From: Henricia sp. BOLD:AAB3569
Lineage: Eukaryota > Echinodermata > Asteroidea > Spinulosida > Echinasteridae
Direction: 5' to 3'
Assembly (NCBI GenBank): GCA_037783545.1
Contig: JBBELK010000557.1
Location: forward strand, 62,001 to 126,000
Length of the DNA stretch: 64,000 nt
The position numbers and the translations under genes are program-made. Below, in pieces: positions 43,680 through 54,142 of the stretch. The stretch's first letter is position 1. Every line of letters starts with the position of its first letter. The notes beneath the pieces were generated by a model, which was not told the origin of the DNA, did not search any database, and saw only the letters and a program-made list of their open reading frames with translations.

Positions 43680-45122
43680 TGTCGTCTTTGATGGGGTCCT
43701 GATGCTAGAAGATTTTGGATACCGGATATGATTAACGGAGTTCTTAGCTAATGAGACGACCCCGTCTTTGTTGAGCTGAACTCCATCGGAGGAAATATGA
43801 CGAGAGCCGATATTGTCATTATTAATGAAACCCCATCCAGATTGTTCTGCAAGACGTTCCAACTCCCGGTTTGTGGTCTCGATGTTTGCGTTATGGTCAC
43901 GTGATGCATACTTTCGATGACTAATTATATAATATTGGATGGCTTTGAGGGTGATATGAGAATATACCGCACGAGTCATGAAAATACCGAATTTTCATGA
44001 CGAGTGCGGTATATTCTCATATCACCCGAAAAGACATCCAATATTATTATTGTTATATAAAATGAAGCTGACACACTTGTAACATTTTTCAGACAGTATA
44101 ATTTAAAATTCGAAATTGTTGAAAGTTCCACAAGCAACAGTAAACATTTCACCCTGGCACCATGGAGCTCCTTTTGTAGCTCCATGCTGGCACATATGGA
44201 AACTGTTTTCAAATACTTTCGTAATCCCACGTAGGCCTAAAACTTACGGAGAATCGCATGCAGTTCAATTTTGCTTAAGTCTTCAAAGTCCTCTGACAAT
44301 TCCTTTTCCCTCAAGTACAGCTTCAAAATGTTCACTGCTTTCGTGGTGCTTCTCCGTGTCGCTCCGCTTTCTCTATTTTGGAGGATGTCATCGTATTCAT
44401 CGTCTTCTATCGTATCAAATCTGGGCTCGCCATTTTCTTTTCATTTCGTGGAATTGAAGTGCGCGCGCGAGCTCGGTTGGTTCCGGTTGTGCATACATGC
44501 AGAATCGATACTGTTGTACAGTATTTTTTGTTACTGTACAGTGTGTGACATTTTCCACCCACAGAGGGCGCTATAACGTACAGTAACAGAAATGCACGGT
44601 ATCGCTCACAGCTTCATTTTATATACTAATTGACGATATTGTAAAGTTGGCGTTTGATGTTTTCTTGAAGTCTTCTCGGGTATTCTTGATTTTAGCCACT
44701 ATGGTGATTAGACTGTCCTCACTGTTATTAGTGCCAATGTGCAAGATGATGTTCTTTGGAGTGTGCTTCTTGATCAAATCTTTTTGTTTGGCTGCGATGT
44801 CTTCAACCTTGGCACCGGGCTACGAGTAACAGGCAACCTTTTGGTTTTTACTCGGACAGGTTGCCTTTATTTTCTTTATCATTGAGTCACCAATGATAAG
44901 GGTGTTGACATGGGACTCGAATTTTGATTGTTGGCATCTTCTGTATTCCTCAAGTTGGTCGGTTATGGGGGCGCTAGGAGGACTTGAATTATTCAGTGCC
45001 AGTTCATTGAAATATCGGTCAATGACCTCTTCAGCTGTGGGCTCTTCTTCGTCATTAAAAAGCTCAGTTGCTAGGGGCGAAAAGCGATTGTTAAGTGGAA
45101 CACTGGGCTTTGCGGTTGACAT
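43680..45122 (-). pseudogene. SGNH-hydrolase-like ORF of the LINE, interrupted
   Basis: Starts MSTAKPSVPLNNRFSPLATE (45122) and carries LIIGDSMIKKI, the GDS block with the nucleophile serine, then after a TAG stop at about 44832 PGAKVEDIAAK and NIILHIGTNNSEDS (the block with GTN). The frame is interrupted at about 44630 by an inserted element and resumes near 43920 with HRKYASRDHNANIETTN and DGVQLNKDGVVSLAK, the block with the catalytic Asp/His region (DG-x-HL in intact relatives; here DGVQL, so His is replaced by Gln). LINE-encoded esterase-like domains of this kind are known; the copy is dead. Confidence 0.75.
43927..44624. mobile_element. Composite palindromic insertion with 7-bp target duplication
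   Basis: A 698-bp insertion splitting the SGNH ORF, flanked by ACTAATT at 43920-43926 and 44625-44631. One end is a near-perfect hairpin (GGGTGATATGAGAATATACC with its complement, 43945-44029, then CCAATATT). The other 570 bp (44055-44624) has its own inverted ends ATATAAAATGAAGCTG / CAGCTTCATTTTATAT. A related hairpin is at 51634-51825. Confidence 0.7.
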
Positions 45123-45299
45123 CTCTATTGTGGGCGAACTGGTTCGAGTTCCGTGTCAAGGCACGTAACGACGCCGTTGGGAAGCAAGGCGACCAGGCAC
45201 CATTCATTGAGTGGGTAGACCCAAATCCAATCCCAGTCAAGTATGTCGGAGTCTCCACAGGTTGGGGAAGCACGGGAACGTTTCGCTATCCATGTGCAG

Positions 45300-46732
45300 A
45301 GGCACATATTCGGGGTAATTATTCCCTAAGCTACAGTTCTCAGACAAATAAAGCAGACAAAAAACACCAATATGCGGTCTCGGCCAGTCTATTTATTTCG
45401 GCAACAAGGACTGCCGATTGTGGTTTAAACCACAATAATTTAACAAAATTGTTCACAAGCAAATCGATCACAACCTAGAGACTGGACATGTTGCTCACCC
45501 GCTACGCAACTCACCCTCGGCCAAAAGTTGAGGATGAGACGTAGGTCTGAACGAAGGCAATACAACTCGTGACAGACACCACTATTCCAGTCTCCATCCA
45601 TACTCAAAGTTTTTCGACGGGCGTCGCCGTCCTTTTCGCTTTTGGTGCCAATTGAGCCTTATTCAAACCTTTCAATTCAAACCAGGCCTCTGTTGATGGT
45701 GTTAGCGGGGAGTCCCATGTGGATCGTTTTTCCACCGATATCTGAAAACATTTCAAGTGGGCGTGATTGGAACGGAATGGCATAACCCAATCTTATTGTG
45801 TTGAGTATAAATTCCGGGGCCCCCGATGCTTTCCCAAAATTGGAAGTGGTTGTGAAGCCTATTTGCTACAATAATTCCTGGTTCCCCACTTTTCTCTTCG
45901 TATTCAAAATAGTCATCAACTATACTTGAATCTGGGTGATATGGATCACACACTTTAGTATAACTAGTACAATCATCAAAATGACATACATCGTTACACT
46001 TAACTCTATTGAGCCGCTGACTTGGCTGCTGGGGTGTACTGTCTCCTGTTCGGGCAGGTGGCTTTCCAGTGACTCCAGCTGCCGCAGACGAAGCAGCTTC
46101 CTCCCCCGTAGCCGCGGGTGGCCCGACTTGTGCTGCTAAAGCTGGGTTGGGGACGAAAATTATAGCCAGCAAAACCGCTGCTAGGACCAGCCGCATCCCT
46201 CTTGAATTTCTTGGCTTGGGATAACGATGCTGTCTCTGATCGCTTCTGTTTGATCTTTCTGGCCGCTCTGTTCTCGGCGCGAGTGATCTTGCCGTCATCC
46301 TCGTCATCCTTCGCCAGCTCGTGTTGCTCGTATTCAGAGACCGTAGCCCAACCGTACAGACTGGTGTCGGCTAGCCGAATCAACTTCTGTCTCTCCTCCA
46401 ACTTCTTTGAGGCCTTGGACAATGTGGTAAACAACGACGATCCTTCTTCGACAAGCTCCAGTGCGGAACCGACTTGGTCTTTTATTTCCCTGCAAACACA
46501 TAAACAAAAACAAAATTTAGGTGAACTATATTTTGTTTTAAATGTAAAAAGACGATGCTACACTGTTGCCAGACTGGCCTGAAGTGACCTAAACCCACGC
46601 CCCATTCCAATGGAACGCACGTTACATATTACGTAACAGTCCCCATAGACTGACCCCGAGAACCACGCACCGTGAAGAAAGTTAATATTTTCTAATTCAC
46701 TCCCGGTCGTTCAACCGAAAATATTTACATGT
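45300..46732 (-). mobile_element. DIRS-like (tyrosine recombinase) retrotransposon fragment
   Basis: Inserted at the splice donor of the decayed exon. On the minus strand it contains a Gag-like frame with a CCHC knuckle and then the start of an RT frame; polymerase core, RNase H and recombinase are missing. Boundaries come from where the exon homology stops (45299) and the exon 3' flank resumes (46733). Confidence 0.6.
45753..46434 (-). pseudogene. DIRS-like Gag C-terminus and RT N-terminus
   Basis: Frame 1 (46434-46006) is basic and serine-rich and ends in a zinc knuckle, SCFVCGSWSHWKATCPNRR (CX2CX4HX4C). Frame 2 (to 45753) has VDDYFEYEEKSGEPGIIVAN followed by RLHNHFQFWESIGGPGIY, which resembles the start of DIRS reverse transcriptases (a hydrophobic LKNH-x-x-FW-x-IGA phrase). 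Between them the frames overlap or are shifted near 46010. Assignment to DIRS rests on these two landmarks. Confidence 0.55.
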
Positions 46733-46915
46733 CTCGATGCCACGGCAGCCTCTCAAGACCACTACACAGTGGGCCTTGTGGGAATGCAAACTGTGCTGTG
46801 CCAATATAGAATATGTGTGGGTCTATAGAACTATTTTATAATAGAAGTAATCTCCATAACATTTTTAACTTGGAGTAATACCGTCTTAAACCTAACGAGA
46901 ACCGTCAAATCACGA
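46733..46915 (+). repeat. Duplicated 3' flank of the decayed exon
   Basis: TCTCGATGCCACGGCAGCCT and following about 170 bp match the intron sequence right after the exons at 26332 and 29182 (including GTAATCTCCATAACATTTTT). It is separated from its exon by the DIRS-like insertion. Confidence 0.9.
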
Positions 46916-47125
46916 GAAAAACCACGTTACTTCTATACTATTTTAAACGGCAATTACGACCGCTGTGTAAAACTTTGAAAATGTGACTTGAAATTAGAAA
47001 GCTTCCATATTTAAGGGCAGTTGAATCAATGGCAATTTTACTTTTGTATTTCAATCGAAAAACCACGGACAAACACGAAAAAATAATGTAAAAAGTAGTG
47101 GAATTTAATTCATTAATGCCTAGTT
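46916..47125. other. No feature
   Basis: Short AT-rich intergenic or intron sequence. Confidence 0.4.
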
Positions 47126-48415
47126 TACATTTGGTCTGCGATTAGTCTACGGAGCCCGTATCCTGCCCGTATCCCCTTTTCCGTGCGGCCTCCGTGCGGA
47201 GGCAGGAGGCGACCGTGAGATTTTCGTACGGATTCACGGGCTCCGCGGCCTCCACGATTTTGTTTCGCGGGAAGTTATGGTTTATGGTTTATTTAAAATC
47301 ATGACATATAGCAGTTAATAACTGAATTGCACATCATTTACAATATTTAAATAACATAAATTTATAAAAAACAACAAATACTAAAAATCACTAAAATACT
47401 TCAATAGCACATGGTTAAAAGTTTGATCAAAGCGACAATGAGCAAAATTGTTGCATTTGTGATACATTATACCTGTACATATTTAGACTCATTTCATTCG
47501 TTTAAAAGAGTTGTTAAATAGGGCAAGGGACTACACCTAAACCGCTTAGTCCTGCATTTGAATGCCCCGAATGGATACTTCTTCCTTAAAGTCATGGATG
47601 AACTATACCCAGAGGCAGGATACCAAGCAAAATCCTTGCATATTTTTGCTCTACGATGTTCAAGAGTGTCAAGCTGCAATGTGGCCAGGGCCTCGGCATA
47701 GGATATATACTGATGTGAAAGAATATAGTGACAAACTCTTTTCTGAATCCTTTCAACCCGAGAAACCTGCCCCTGGGTAAGGCCACCATTCCATAGTGGA
47801 GCTGCATACTCGACAATTGGTCGAATGTACCCTTTGTAAACTGTAAGAAGTTATTGAGCATTAAAACCAGCTTCTTTTAATTTTCGAAGCATAAACAATT
47901 TTCTACCGCACTTGGTAATTAAAGAGTCCACTTGCCCATCCCATTTTAAATCTTGTTGGATATTGACTCCAAGCAGCTCAACCTTCTGCACCACAGTCAA
48001 TTTGTTGCCCGAAACTCTTAAGTCCAAAAGAGGAGTATGTTTTTTTTCCAAAATAAACCTGCATACATTGAAATTTGGTTGGATTTAATTTAAGTTTGTT
48101 ATCTTGAAAAAATCGTAAGCCCGTAGTCTGTAGACATGTTGTAGGTGGCATTGCACAATCCCCGCACGGGCATCGCGCGGAGGCCACGCGCTGATCGTGC
48201 AGCAAACGCACGATTTTTCGGTGAACATGCATGGGGGCAAAACAAATCGTACAGCCTTCTCCGCGCAACCTCTGCACGGAAGCTGCACGGAAGCTGTACG
48301 ATTTCCGTGCGGAGGCTGCGGAGACTGCACGGCTACTGCACTGAAATTGCACGATTTCCGTACAATCTCCGAGCAGCCTCTGTACGGATTTGCCCCGGCC
48401 GCGCATTTTTTTTTT
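47126..48415. mobile_element. DNA element with CCGTGCGGAGGC motifs, split by a LINE
   Basis: Both sides of the LINE (47140-47270 and 48127-48400) are full of CCGTGCGGAGGC, GCACGATTT and CTGTACGATTTCCGTGCGG motifs in both directions, characteristic of subterminal repeats. The pieces TCTGCGATTAGTCTACGGAG and GTAGTCTGTAGACATGTTGT flank them. The two halves probably formed one element before the LINE landed. Outer termini are not defined. Confidence 0.5.
47275..48126 (-). pseudogene. CR1-like LINE RT 3' half, frameshifted
   Basis: Minus strand. From 48115: FFQDNKLKLNPTKFQCMQVY, then VELLGVNIQQDLKWDGQVDS, KCGRKLFMLRKLKEAGFN, YGMVALPRG-like (from YAAPLWNGGL-type wording in another frame), VEQKYARILLG and RRAKICKDFAW. 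It follows the same order as the thumb region of the LINE at 22385-24753, so it is a diverged relative. At least three frameshifts, 5'-truncated at the thumb. Confidence 0.8.
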
Positions 48416-48658
48416 ACACCACTGCGAGGGGAATTTGGCAGAAAACGCACCGTTTCACTGCTGGTGAAGAGACTAAAGTTCCCCGTACGTATACATGTGC
48501 TATACAATGCGCTGTACACATATGCATGTAGATTGTGTGCGCTATACGTACGTACTGTACATGTATTATAATAAGATAAATTTCATGATTGATTAGAAAG
48601 GAAAAAGAAGAACTGCGCGCATACATATTAAAATATCAGCCAAAGGATCAGTGCATGT
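48416..48658. other. No gene recognised
   Basis: Contains TGTACATGTA and GCGCTATACGTACGTACTGT-like short palindromes; nothing else. Confidence 0.4.
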
Positions 48659-51028
48659 TAGTAGGAGACCAGCCTGTAGGTCCCGTGACCAAATTCTGGG
48701 AACAAAGGTTTGAAAGTGTTTTTGTGTTCCCTGATGAATACCGAACAATTTTGACTTGGGCTGCCCCCTTCAAAATGTCAGGCATTTCCGGGAGGGGTCA
48801 ACAAAGGTCAAACAGGGGTCAAAATTCAAATATATTCCAATCGTGTCGATATGCATATTAAATTACTCGTCTAGTCATGATGATTCCAAAAATGTATAGT
48901 TTGTTATACCTCCGACATTAAATGAGGGCGCTGTGGTCAAAAACGTCGAAAGGTCAACGCACTTTTGACTGGTGGTCAAATTCACCAACACAGTTAACAT
49001 TATCCGATTCTAATGATTTTAGTGTCTAATAATATGTTTTCTGACATGGCAAATTCAACTAAGCAACTTTTAAAAGTAAAAGTGGTTGCCATAACCTTGA
49101 AATTTCAAAATGGCTGCTAAAAGGTTAACATAAATTAGCCAAAAACAACAATTTTTTTCCCAAAACCCATGGATAAGAAATTATTAAATGTTTGTCATGC
49201 ACCGAAACGTCACGAACAATTGAAACACTCCATTTTTAAAACAAATAATGATTTTTAATTATGTGTATCCTTTTTCTTCAGAGCACATGTTCGATATACA
49301 TGTAATATTGTACAGTATACCATATAAAGTGTATAGGTAAATGATGATGATGGGCTGTGAATATCTGCAACAATATAGCTTCAACAACATGTTCCCTCAC
49401 TGGGTCAAAGTTTATGGATGCAATGAAACTGAAATTTTACGCTTGGCAAGTACCTCATTGAACCTTTCATCCTTTTTTTCATATGTGATTGGACCAAAGA
49501 CAACACAAAAGGTAATATTTACAAAACAATTGATGGCTTAAACTATGTTTAAATGGGCCAGAGCCCATATGGCAATATTATTACATTCCTCAAGCTAGTA
49601 ATATTAATCGAGTATACAGGACATATAATACTCTAAATCATTGCGACCTTATTTCATGCTTGATGAAAATTGGTCGATTTACTTGATCTTCTCTGACCCA
49701 TATGACTCAATTCTCCGACTCAATTCAGTGAGACAACCCACTGAAAAATGATCAGTAATCGTGTTGACCTTTATTGACTTTGAGTAAAAAAAGCCTCTTT
49801 TCCCCGTGCATCATATATTTAAAAAAAAAAACCAAACTATCTGTACATGTACATGAAATGCGTAGCGAGTTGGTGAGAAACATAGACTTACTTTTATGTA
49901 CTCACAAAAGTTTGCAGTGCGGCGCTGTTTTCCGTGTCATTTTCCTGCGCTGAGCGTAGGGTCACGGAGCTCAGTGAGCAGATGCGCGCAAGTTGTTCAT
50001 ATGGGTCAGAGAAGATCAAGTCAATCGACAAATTTTCATCAAGCATGAAATAAGGTCGCAATGATTCAGAGTATTATATGTCATACTCGATTAATATTAC
50101 TAGCTTAAGGAATGTAATAATATTGCCATATGGGCTCTGGCCCATTTAAACATAGTTTAAGCCATCAATTGTTTTGTAAATATTAACTTTTTGTTGTCTT
50201 TGGTCCAATCACATATGAAAAAAGGATGAAAGGTTCAATGAGGTACTTGCCAAGCGTAAAATGTCAGTTTCATTGCATCCATAAACTTTGACTCAATGAG
50301 GGAACATGTTGTTGAAGCTATATTGTTGCAGATATTCACAGCCCATCATCATCATTTACCTATACACTTTATATGGTATACCGTACAATATTATATCGAA
50401 CATGTGCTCTAAAAAAAAAAAGGATACACATAATTAAAAATCATTATTTGTTTTAAAAATGGAGTGTTTCAATTGTTCGTGACGTTTCGGTGACAAACAT
50501 TTAATAATTTCTTATCCATGGGTTTGGGAAAAAAATTGTTGTTTTTGGCTAATTTATGTTAATCTTTTAGCAGCCATTTTGAAATTTCAAGGTTATGGCA
50601 ACCACTTTTACTTTTAAAAGTTGCTTAGTTGAATTTGCCGTGTCAGAAAACATATTATTAGACACTAAAATCATTAAAATCGGATAATGTTAACTGTGTT
50701 GGTGAATTTGACCACCAGTCAAAAGTGCGTTGACCTTTTGACGTTTTTGACCACAGCGCCCTTATTTAAGGTCGGAGGTATAACAAACTATACATTTTTG
50801 GAATCCTCATGACTAGACGAGTAATTTGATATGCATATCGACACGATTTGAATATATTTGAATTTTGACCCCTGTTTGACCTTTGTTGACCCCTCCCGGA
50901 AATGCCTGACATTTTGAAGGGGGCAGCCCAAGTCAAAATTGTTCGGTATTCATCAGGGAACACAAAAACACTTTCAAACCTTTGTTCCCAGAATTTGGTC
51001 ACGGGACCTACAGGCTGGTCTCCTACTA
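48659..51028. mobile_element. Giant foldback: 1.04-kb inverted arms, 293-bp centre
   Basis: The left arm 48659-49704 (starting TAGTAGGAGACCAGCC) is repeated in reverse complement as 49998-51028 (ending GGCTGGTCTCCTACTA). The arms differ only by scattered substitutions and small indels. The centre (49705-49997) is unrelated single-copy sequence containing GTACATGTAC. Arms carry repeated AAGGTCAA-type strings. The frames found in both arms are mirror images and encode nothing recognised. Could be a non-autonomous foldback transposon or an inverted duplication; the sharp TAGTAGG/CCTACTA ends favour a transposon. Confidence 0.9.
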
Positions 51029-51205
51029 TGTTTTTTATGTTGAATGAATGGTGAAATATTTTTGTGAAATATTTTTGTAAAAAAAAAAACAACATCGATC
51101 GACAACAGTCCCCTAAACTTGTTTAAGCCCATGCCTATTCCTTCCTCCATATATAAGGTAACTCTGTTTCCAAAACTTTTTTTCTTCTTTCGAATTCCCT
51201 TGAAA

Positions 51206-51473
51206 CAGGTTTCGATCGTTCTATCGAAACGCGTTTCGATCGTTCTTTCGAAACGCGTTTTGATCGTTCTTTTGAAACGACGTTTCGGTCGTTCTCTCGA
51301 AACGACATTTCGATCAATCTTTCGAAACAACGTTTCAATCAATCTTTCGAAACGACGTTTCGATCATTCTTTCGTAACGCGCGTTTCGATCGTCCTTTCA
51401 AAACGTTTCGATCGTTCTTTCATAACGACGTTTCGATCGTTCTTTTGAAACGCACGTTTCGATCGTCCTTTCA
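51206..51473. repeat. Eleven-unit array of GTTTCGATCGTTCTTTCGAAAC
   Basis: Units of 22-26 bp with core TTTCGATCGTTCTTTCGAAA, separated by GC, GAC, CAC or nothing. Each unit has self-complementary ends (GTTTCGA...TCGAAAC). It lies just upstream of the LINE remnant on the opposite strand. Confidence 0.9.
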
Positions 51474-51479
51474 AAACAA

Positions 51480-52695
51480 TTTTTTGACAATGACCTGTGT
51501 GTTAAAGTCAAATCTCAACTTGTTTTCAAAGACAGTACCCAAATATTTGTAGCTGTCAACTTTAACTTCAATATAATGAATCACATTCGCCTCATGAACA
51601 CAAATCTCGCGGAAATCTTTCAAAACAAAGAAGTTATTTAAGCTTCATTTTATATAACAATAATAATATTGGATGTCGTTTCGGGTGATATGAGAATATA
51701 CCGCACTCGTCATGGATATACCGAACTCGCCTTCAGCTCGTTCAGTATTTTCATGACTCGTGCGGTATATTCTCATATCACCCTTAAAGCCATCCAATAT
51801 TATATAATTATCCAATTTGAAAAACAATCATTAACACGCACTCTCTGTGGCCGATTCCAAAACCCATGACGCCAAGTTCATATCCAAAGAAAAATCACAA
51901 TGTCAATATGGTAGGTTGCAGTGTGTTAACGGCACTGGACAGGTCGGCAAATAAAAGTCTTGCATGAGCCTCAGGTGTTTCCAAATGATTATATATACAG
52001 TCAGTGTGTATTTAAGATAAATAGCTTGGCATTATCAACCCCTTTCTTGGCTCTGTATGCAAACTGAAGAGGATCCAGACAATGTTCTATTTCAGTGAAA
52101 ATAATTGACTTAACTATTTTCTCTTGACAAGTGAAGTAAGTGCAATAGGCCAAAAATATTTTAACTGTTTTGGATTAGCAATTTTTTGGCAACGAAATAA
52201 CAGTAGACTTTCCAAATTACTGGAATCTTACACATTAAATCAATTGAACGTTGAAAGAGATGGCAAAAGACAACACTGATTTGCACAGTATTTCAAGGTT
52301 TTCCATAGACACCATCAGGCCCAGGACCTTTCTGAACATTAATACCTTTAAAACACCGGGAAACCTGATTAGAATTAATAACAATGTAATTACATGTACG
52401 TTCTCCAGTGCACAATGGGTGCCGCAATGCGACAATTTCACTTAAAAATCATGCATCTCAAAACCAGTAAAAACGCATTCAAATCATCTGCAATGGCCTG
52501 ATCAGATTTATCCCCCAGTTTAATCTTAAGCAGTGTTAACTGCTGCCATATTTTTCAAACCATCCCAAGCATATCTAAGATTTCCTTCAGTAAATTTACT
52601 TTCAATCTTAGATCGCAAGTTTCACTTCTTTGCTAATTTGTCTCAAATCTGCCTTTGTACCCAAATAAAATAGTATTTTCTTTTCATTAAGAACC
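51480..52695 (-). pseudogene. Non-LTR retrotransposon RT remnant
   Basis: Minus strand, from about 52690: FTEGNLRYAWDGLKNMAAVN, then KGPGPDGVYGKPLKYCANQ, KIVKSIIFTEIEHCLDPLQF, AYRAKKGVDNAKLFILNT and, after an insertion, FREICVHEANVIHYIEVKVD and SYKYLGTVFENKLRFDF. These are RT fingers/palm landmarks and the thumb. Many stops and frameshifts; the catalytic FADD block falls in a deleted part. A hairpin element (51634-51825) is inserted between the palm and thumb parts. Confidence 0.8.
51634..51825. mobile_element. Hairpin element, GGGTGATATGAGAATATACC arms
   Basis: Arms CCAATATT..., GGGTGATATGAGAATATACC, GCACTCGTCATG and their complement, with a short loop containing CTCGCCTTCAGCTCG. Same family as the hairpin in 43927-44624, including the neighbour GCTTCATTTTATATAAC. 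Confidence 0.8.
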
Positions 52696-53780
52696 CTTTT
52701 GACTGGCGAAGCCACGCACGCTCGGCTTCACGCAATACCGTAACCACATATTTTCGACAGTTATCTCAAAAATTCCACCCCTAGACGCCCATATAACCCC
52801 AAAACAGATATACAGTAGGTTTAATCTGTATCTGAGCGCTATATTACGAGTTAACATTTTGAGTCAAAAACACAAATTCACCGCGTTTTACGAGTTTGAA
52901 GCGGCAAAGAACTCCGGAAACCCATTTAATTGTACGTACGAGATTCTGCCAGCGTGCACTGCGCCATGTACCGCGCGCAGTGAATTATGGGGAAACCGTA
53001 AAGGCACGTATTGTAAAATATGACTTGTGTGTAGAACCTGTATTTCGATCGCAACTGTGCAACGACCTCTTAAATTATTATTGTTCTTATTTTGACTTCA
53101 GGTTAGCAACGCATCGCCGGTGTTCCCAGCCCACATAGTGCGTTGATGGCTTGGAGGTGTTCATGTAGAATGTGGCATCGATCACCAGACCGCTATGTAT
53201 CATCAATGGAATTATACGATGATTATTCTAAAGTACTCTGTATGCATGTGATATATATTAATCTTACATCTCTGGGCGTGATCAAACCGGGCCGAAATAA
53301 TCAGGTACAGTGAAAACGCTATGTCTGTATCACAAGACGTGTAAACAGTAATTTATTTAGCTTGCGTCGGGGAGACTGCATGTCAATTAGGGTTCGTTTT
53401 GCCCTTATCCGGCGTAATTACGTCGGGTACGGGCAAAACAAACCCTAATTGACAAGACTTGTAAAAGAAAACAAACAAACAGACAGATATGGGAGGAGGA
53501 CAAAAACATAATGGACCTTATGGAGATTTGAACTTTGACCAGAAATCCGACACACTGGGCAGATGAGCTAAAAGACACAGCAGTGCACACCTTTGGGTTT
53601 CCCTATGACTATGATTTTTTTTTATATCGGTGTTGCGTGGGTGCGCATGAGTACCGAACGCAACATTTGGTTTGATACCTAATCGCCGTGGTAATTATAG
53701 CCAAACATAGGGTGGAAGAAAAATCAAATTGTACTCATCGGGAAAATCAGATGGTGCTCATTCTGGTTCAAAGATAAATC
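52696..53780. other. No gene recognised; one hairpin
   Basis: A hairpin TGTCAATTAGGGTTCGTTTTGCCC (24 bases, arms 53381-53404 and 53431-53454 with one mismatch; first 20: TGTCAATTAGGGTTCGTTTT) lies here. Other sequence unremarkable. Confidence 0.5.
53381..53454. repeat. Hairpin, 24-bp arms
   Basis: Arms TGTCAATTAGGGTT... and ...AACCCTAATTGACA, one mismatch, 26-bp loop containing GTAATTACG. Confidence 0.85.
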
Positions 53781-53781
53781 G

Positions 53782-54142
53782 AAGCTAATTCTTGGGTTTC
53801 ACTTTCTTGACAACCGGTTGCTATCCGCCATTACTGTGTCCATACTATGGCACGCCAAAACGAAACATATTTAAACACTGATAATTTAATGTTGACGCAT
53901 ATTTTCGCAAATGTTGCGCAAGAAAAACAAGTTGGCATGACTTTTAAATGTTGATAGACTGTTTGAAACTAGCATATTACGTGCTTTTGTTGGCAAGTTT
54001 TTAAAAATGTTGAGACTTGTTTTTCAGGGTTTATGGCAAAACTATCAGTGTTGAATATGTTCGCTTTGGCGTGCCATAGTATGGACACAGTAATGGCGGA
54101 TAGCAACCGGTTGTCGAGAAAGTGAAACCCAAGAATAAAGCT
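53782..54142. mobile_element. Foldback element, about 90-bp arms
   Basis: Left arm AAGCT-ATTCTTGGGTTTCAC... to GGCACGCCAAA (about 53783-53860) and its reverse complement at 54056-54140. Shared core includes ACCGGTTGCTATCCGCCATT and ACTGTGTCCATACTATGG. Central part AT-rich with weaker internal symmetry. No coding capacity. Confidence 0.85.

Larger units (their letters stand above)
41820..45142 (-). mobile_element. LINE insertion, internally deleted, SGNH-type ORF
   Basis: Minus-strand non-LTR element inserted in the decayed exon. The 5' side (near 45140) carries an ORF with an SGNH-hydrolase-like domain. This is followed directly by the C-terminal tail of an RT ORF (43640-43320), with endonuclease and most of RT absent. 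The 3'UTR includes a 46-bp tandem repeat and ends in an (AAAT)n tail (ATTTATTT run at 41818-41836). Two younger insertions lie inside: a SINE (42794-43071) and a composite palindromic element (43927-44624). Confidence 0.75.
41758..45299 (+). pseudogene. Decayed fourth copy of the FAMeT-like exon
   Basis: Acceptor-like GTTTGCAG then 41758-41819 matches the first about 60 bases of the domain exons (ECGMETPDEY with a small insertion creating a stop, KYHCEKSAI). Homology breaks at 41819 where a LINE begins and resumes at 45143-45299 (FEFRVKARNDA, then directly VGKQGDQAPFIEWVDPNPIP and VKYVGVSTGWGSTG). About 200 nt are missing inside the second part (between codons 34 and 102 of the domain). The donor GTAAGT is gone: a DIRS-like insertion begins right after GTGCAG. 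The remaining 3' flank is found at 46733-46915. Clearly non-functional, yet the residual codons are little diverged. Confidence 0.9.

Noticed and set aside
48145-48571. Overlapping frames of 124-144 codons on both strands
   Set aside because: They arise from GC-rich repeated CCGTGCGG motifs lacking stops; no protein features.
48589-48861. Frame encoding VGDQPVGPVTKFWEQRFESV, found again on the minus strand at 50766-51095
   Set aside because: It is the same arm sequence of the giant foldback read twice; duplicated because of the inverted repeat, no known domain.
51119-51448. Frames rich in repeated SIVLSKR or ERSKRVS peptides
   Set aside because: Translation of the 22-bp array on each strand.
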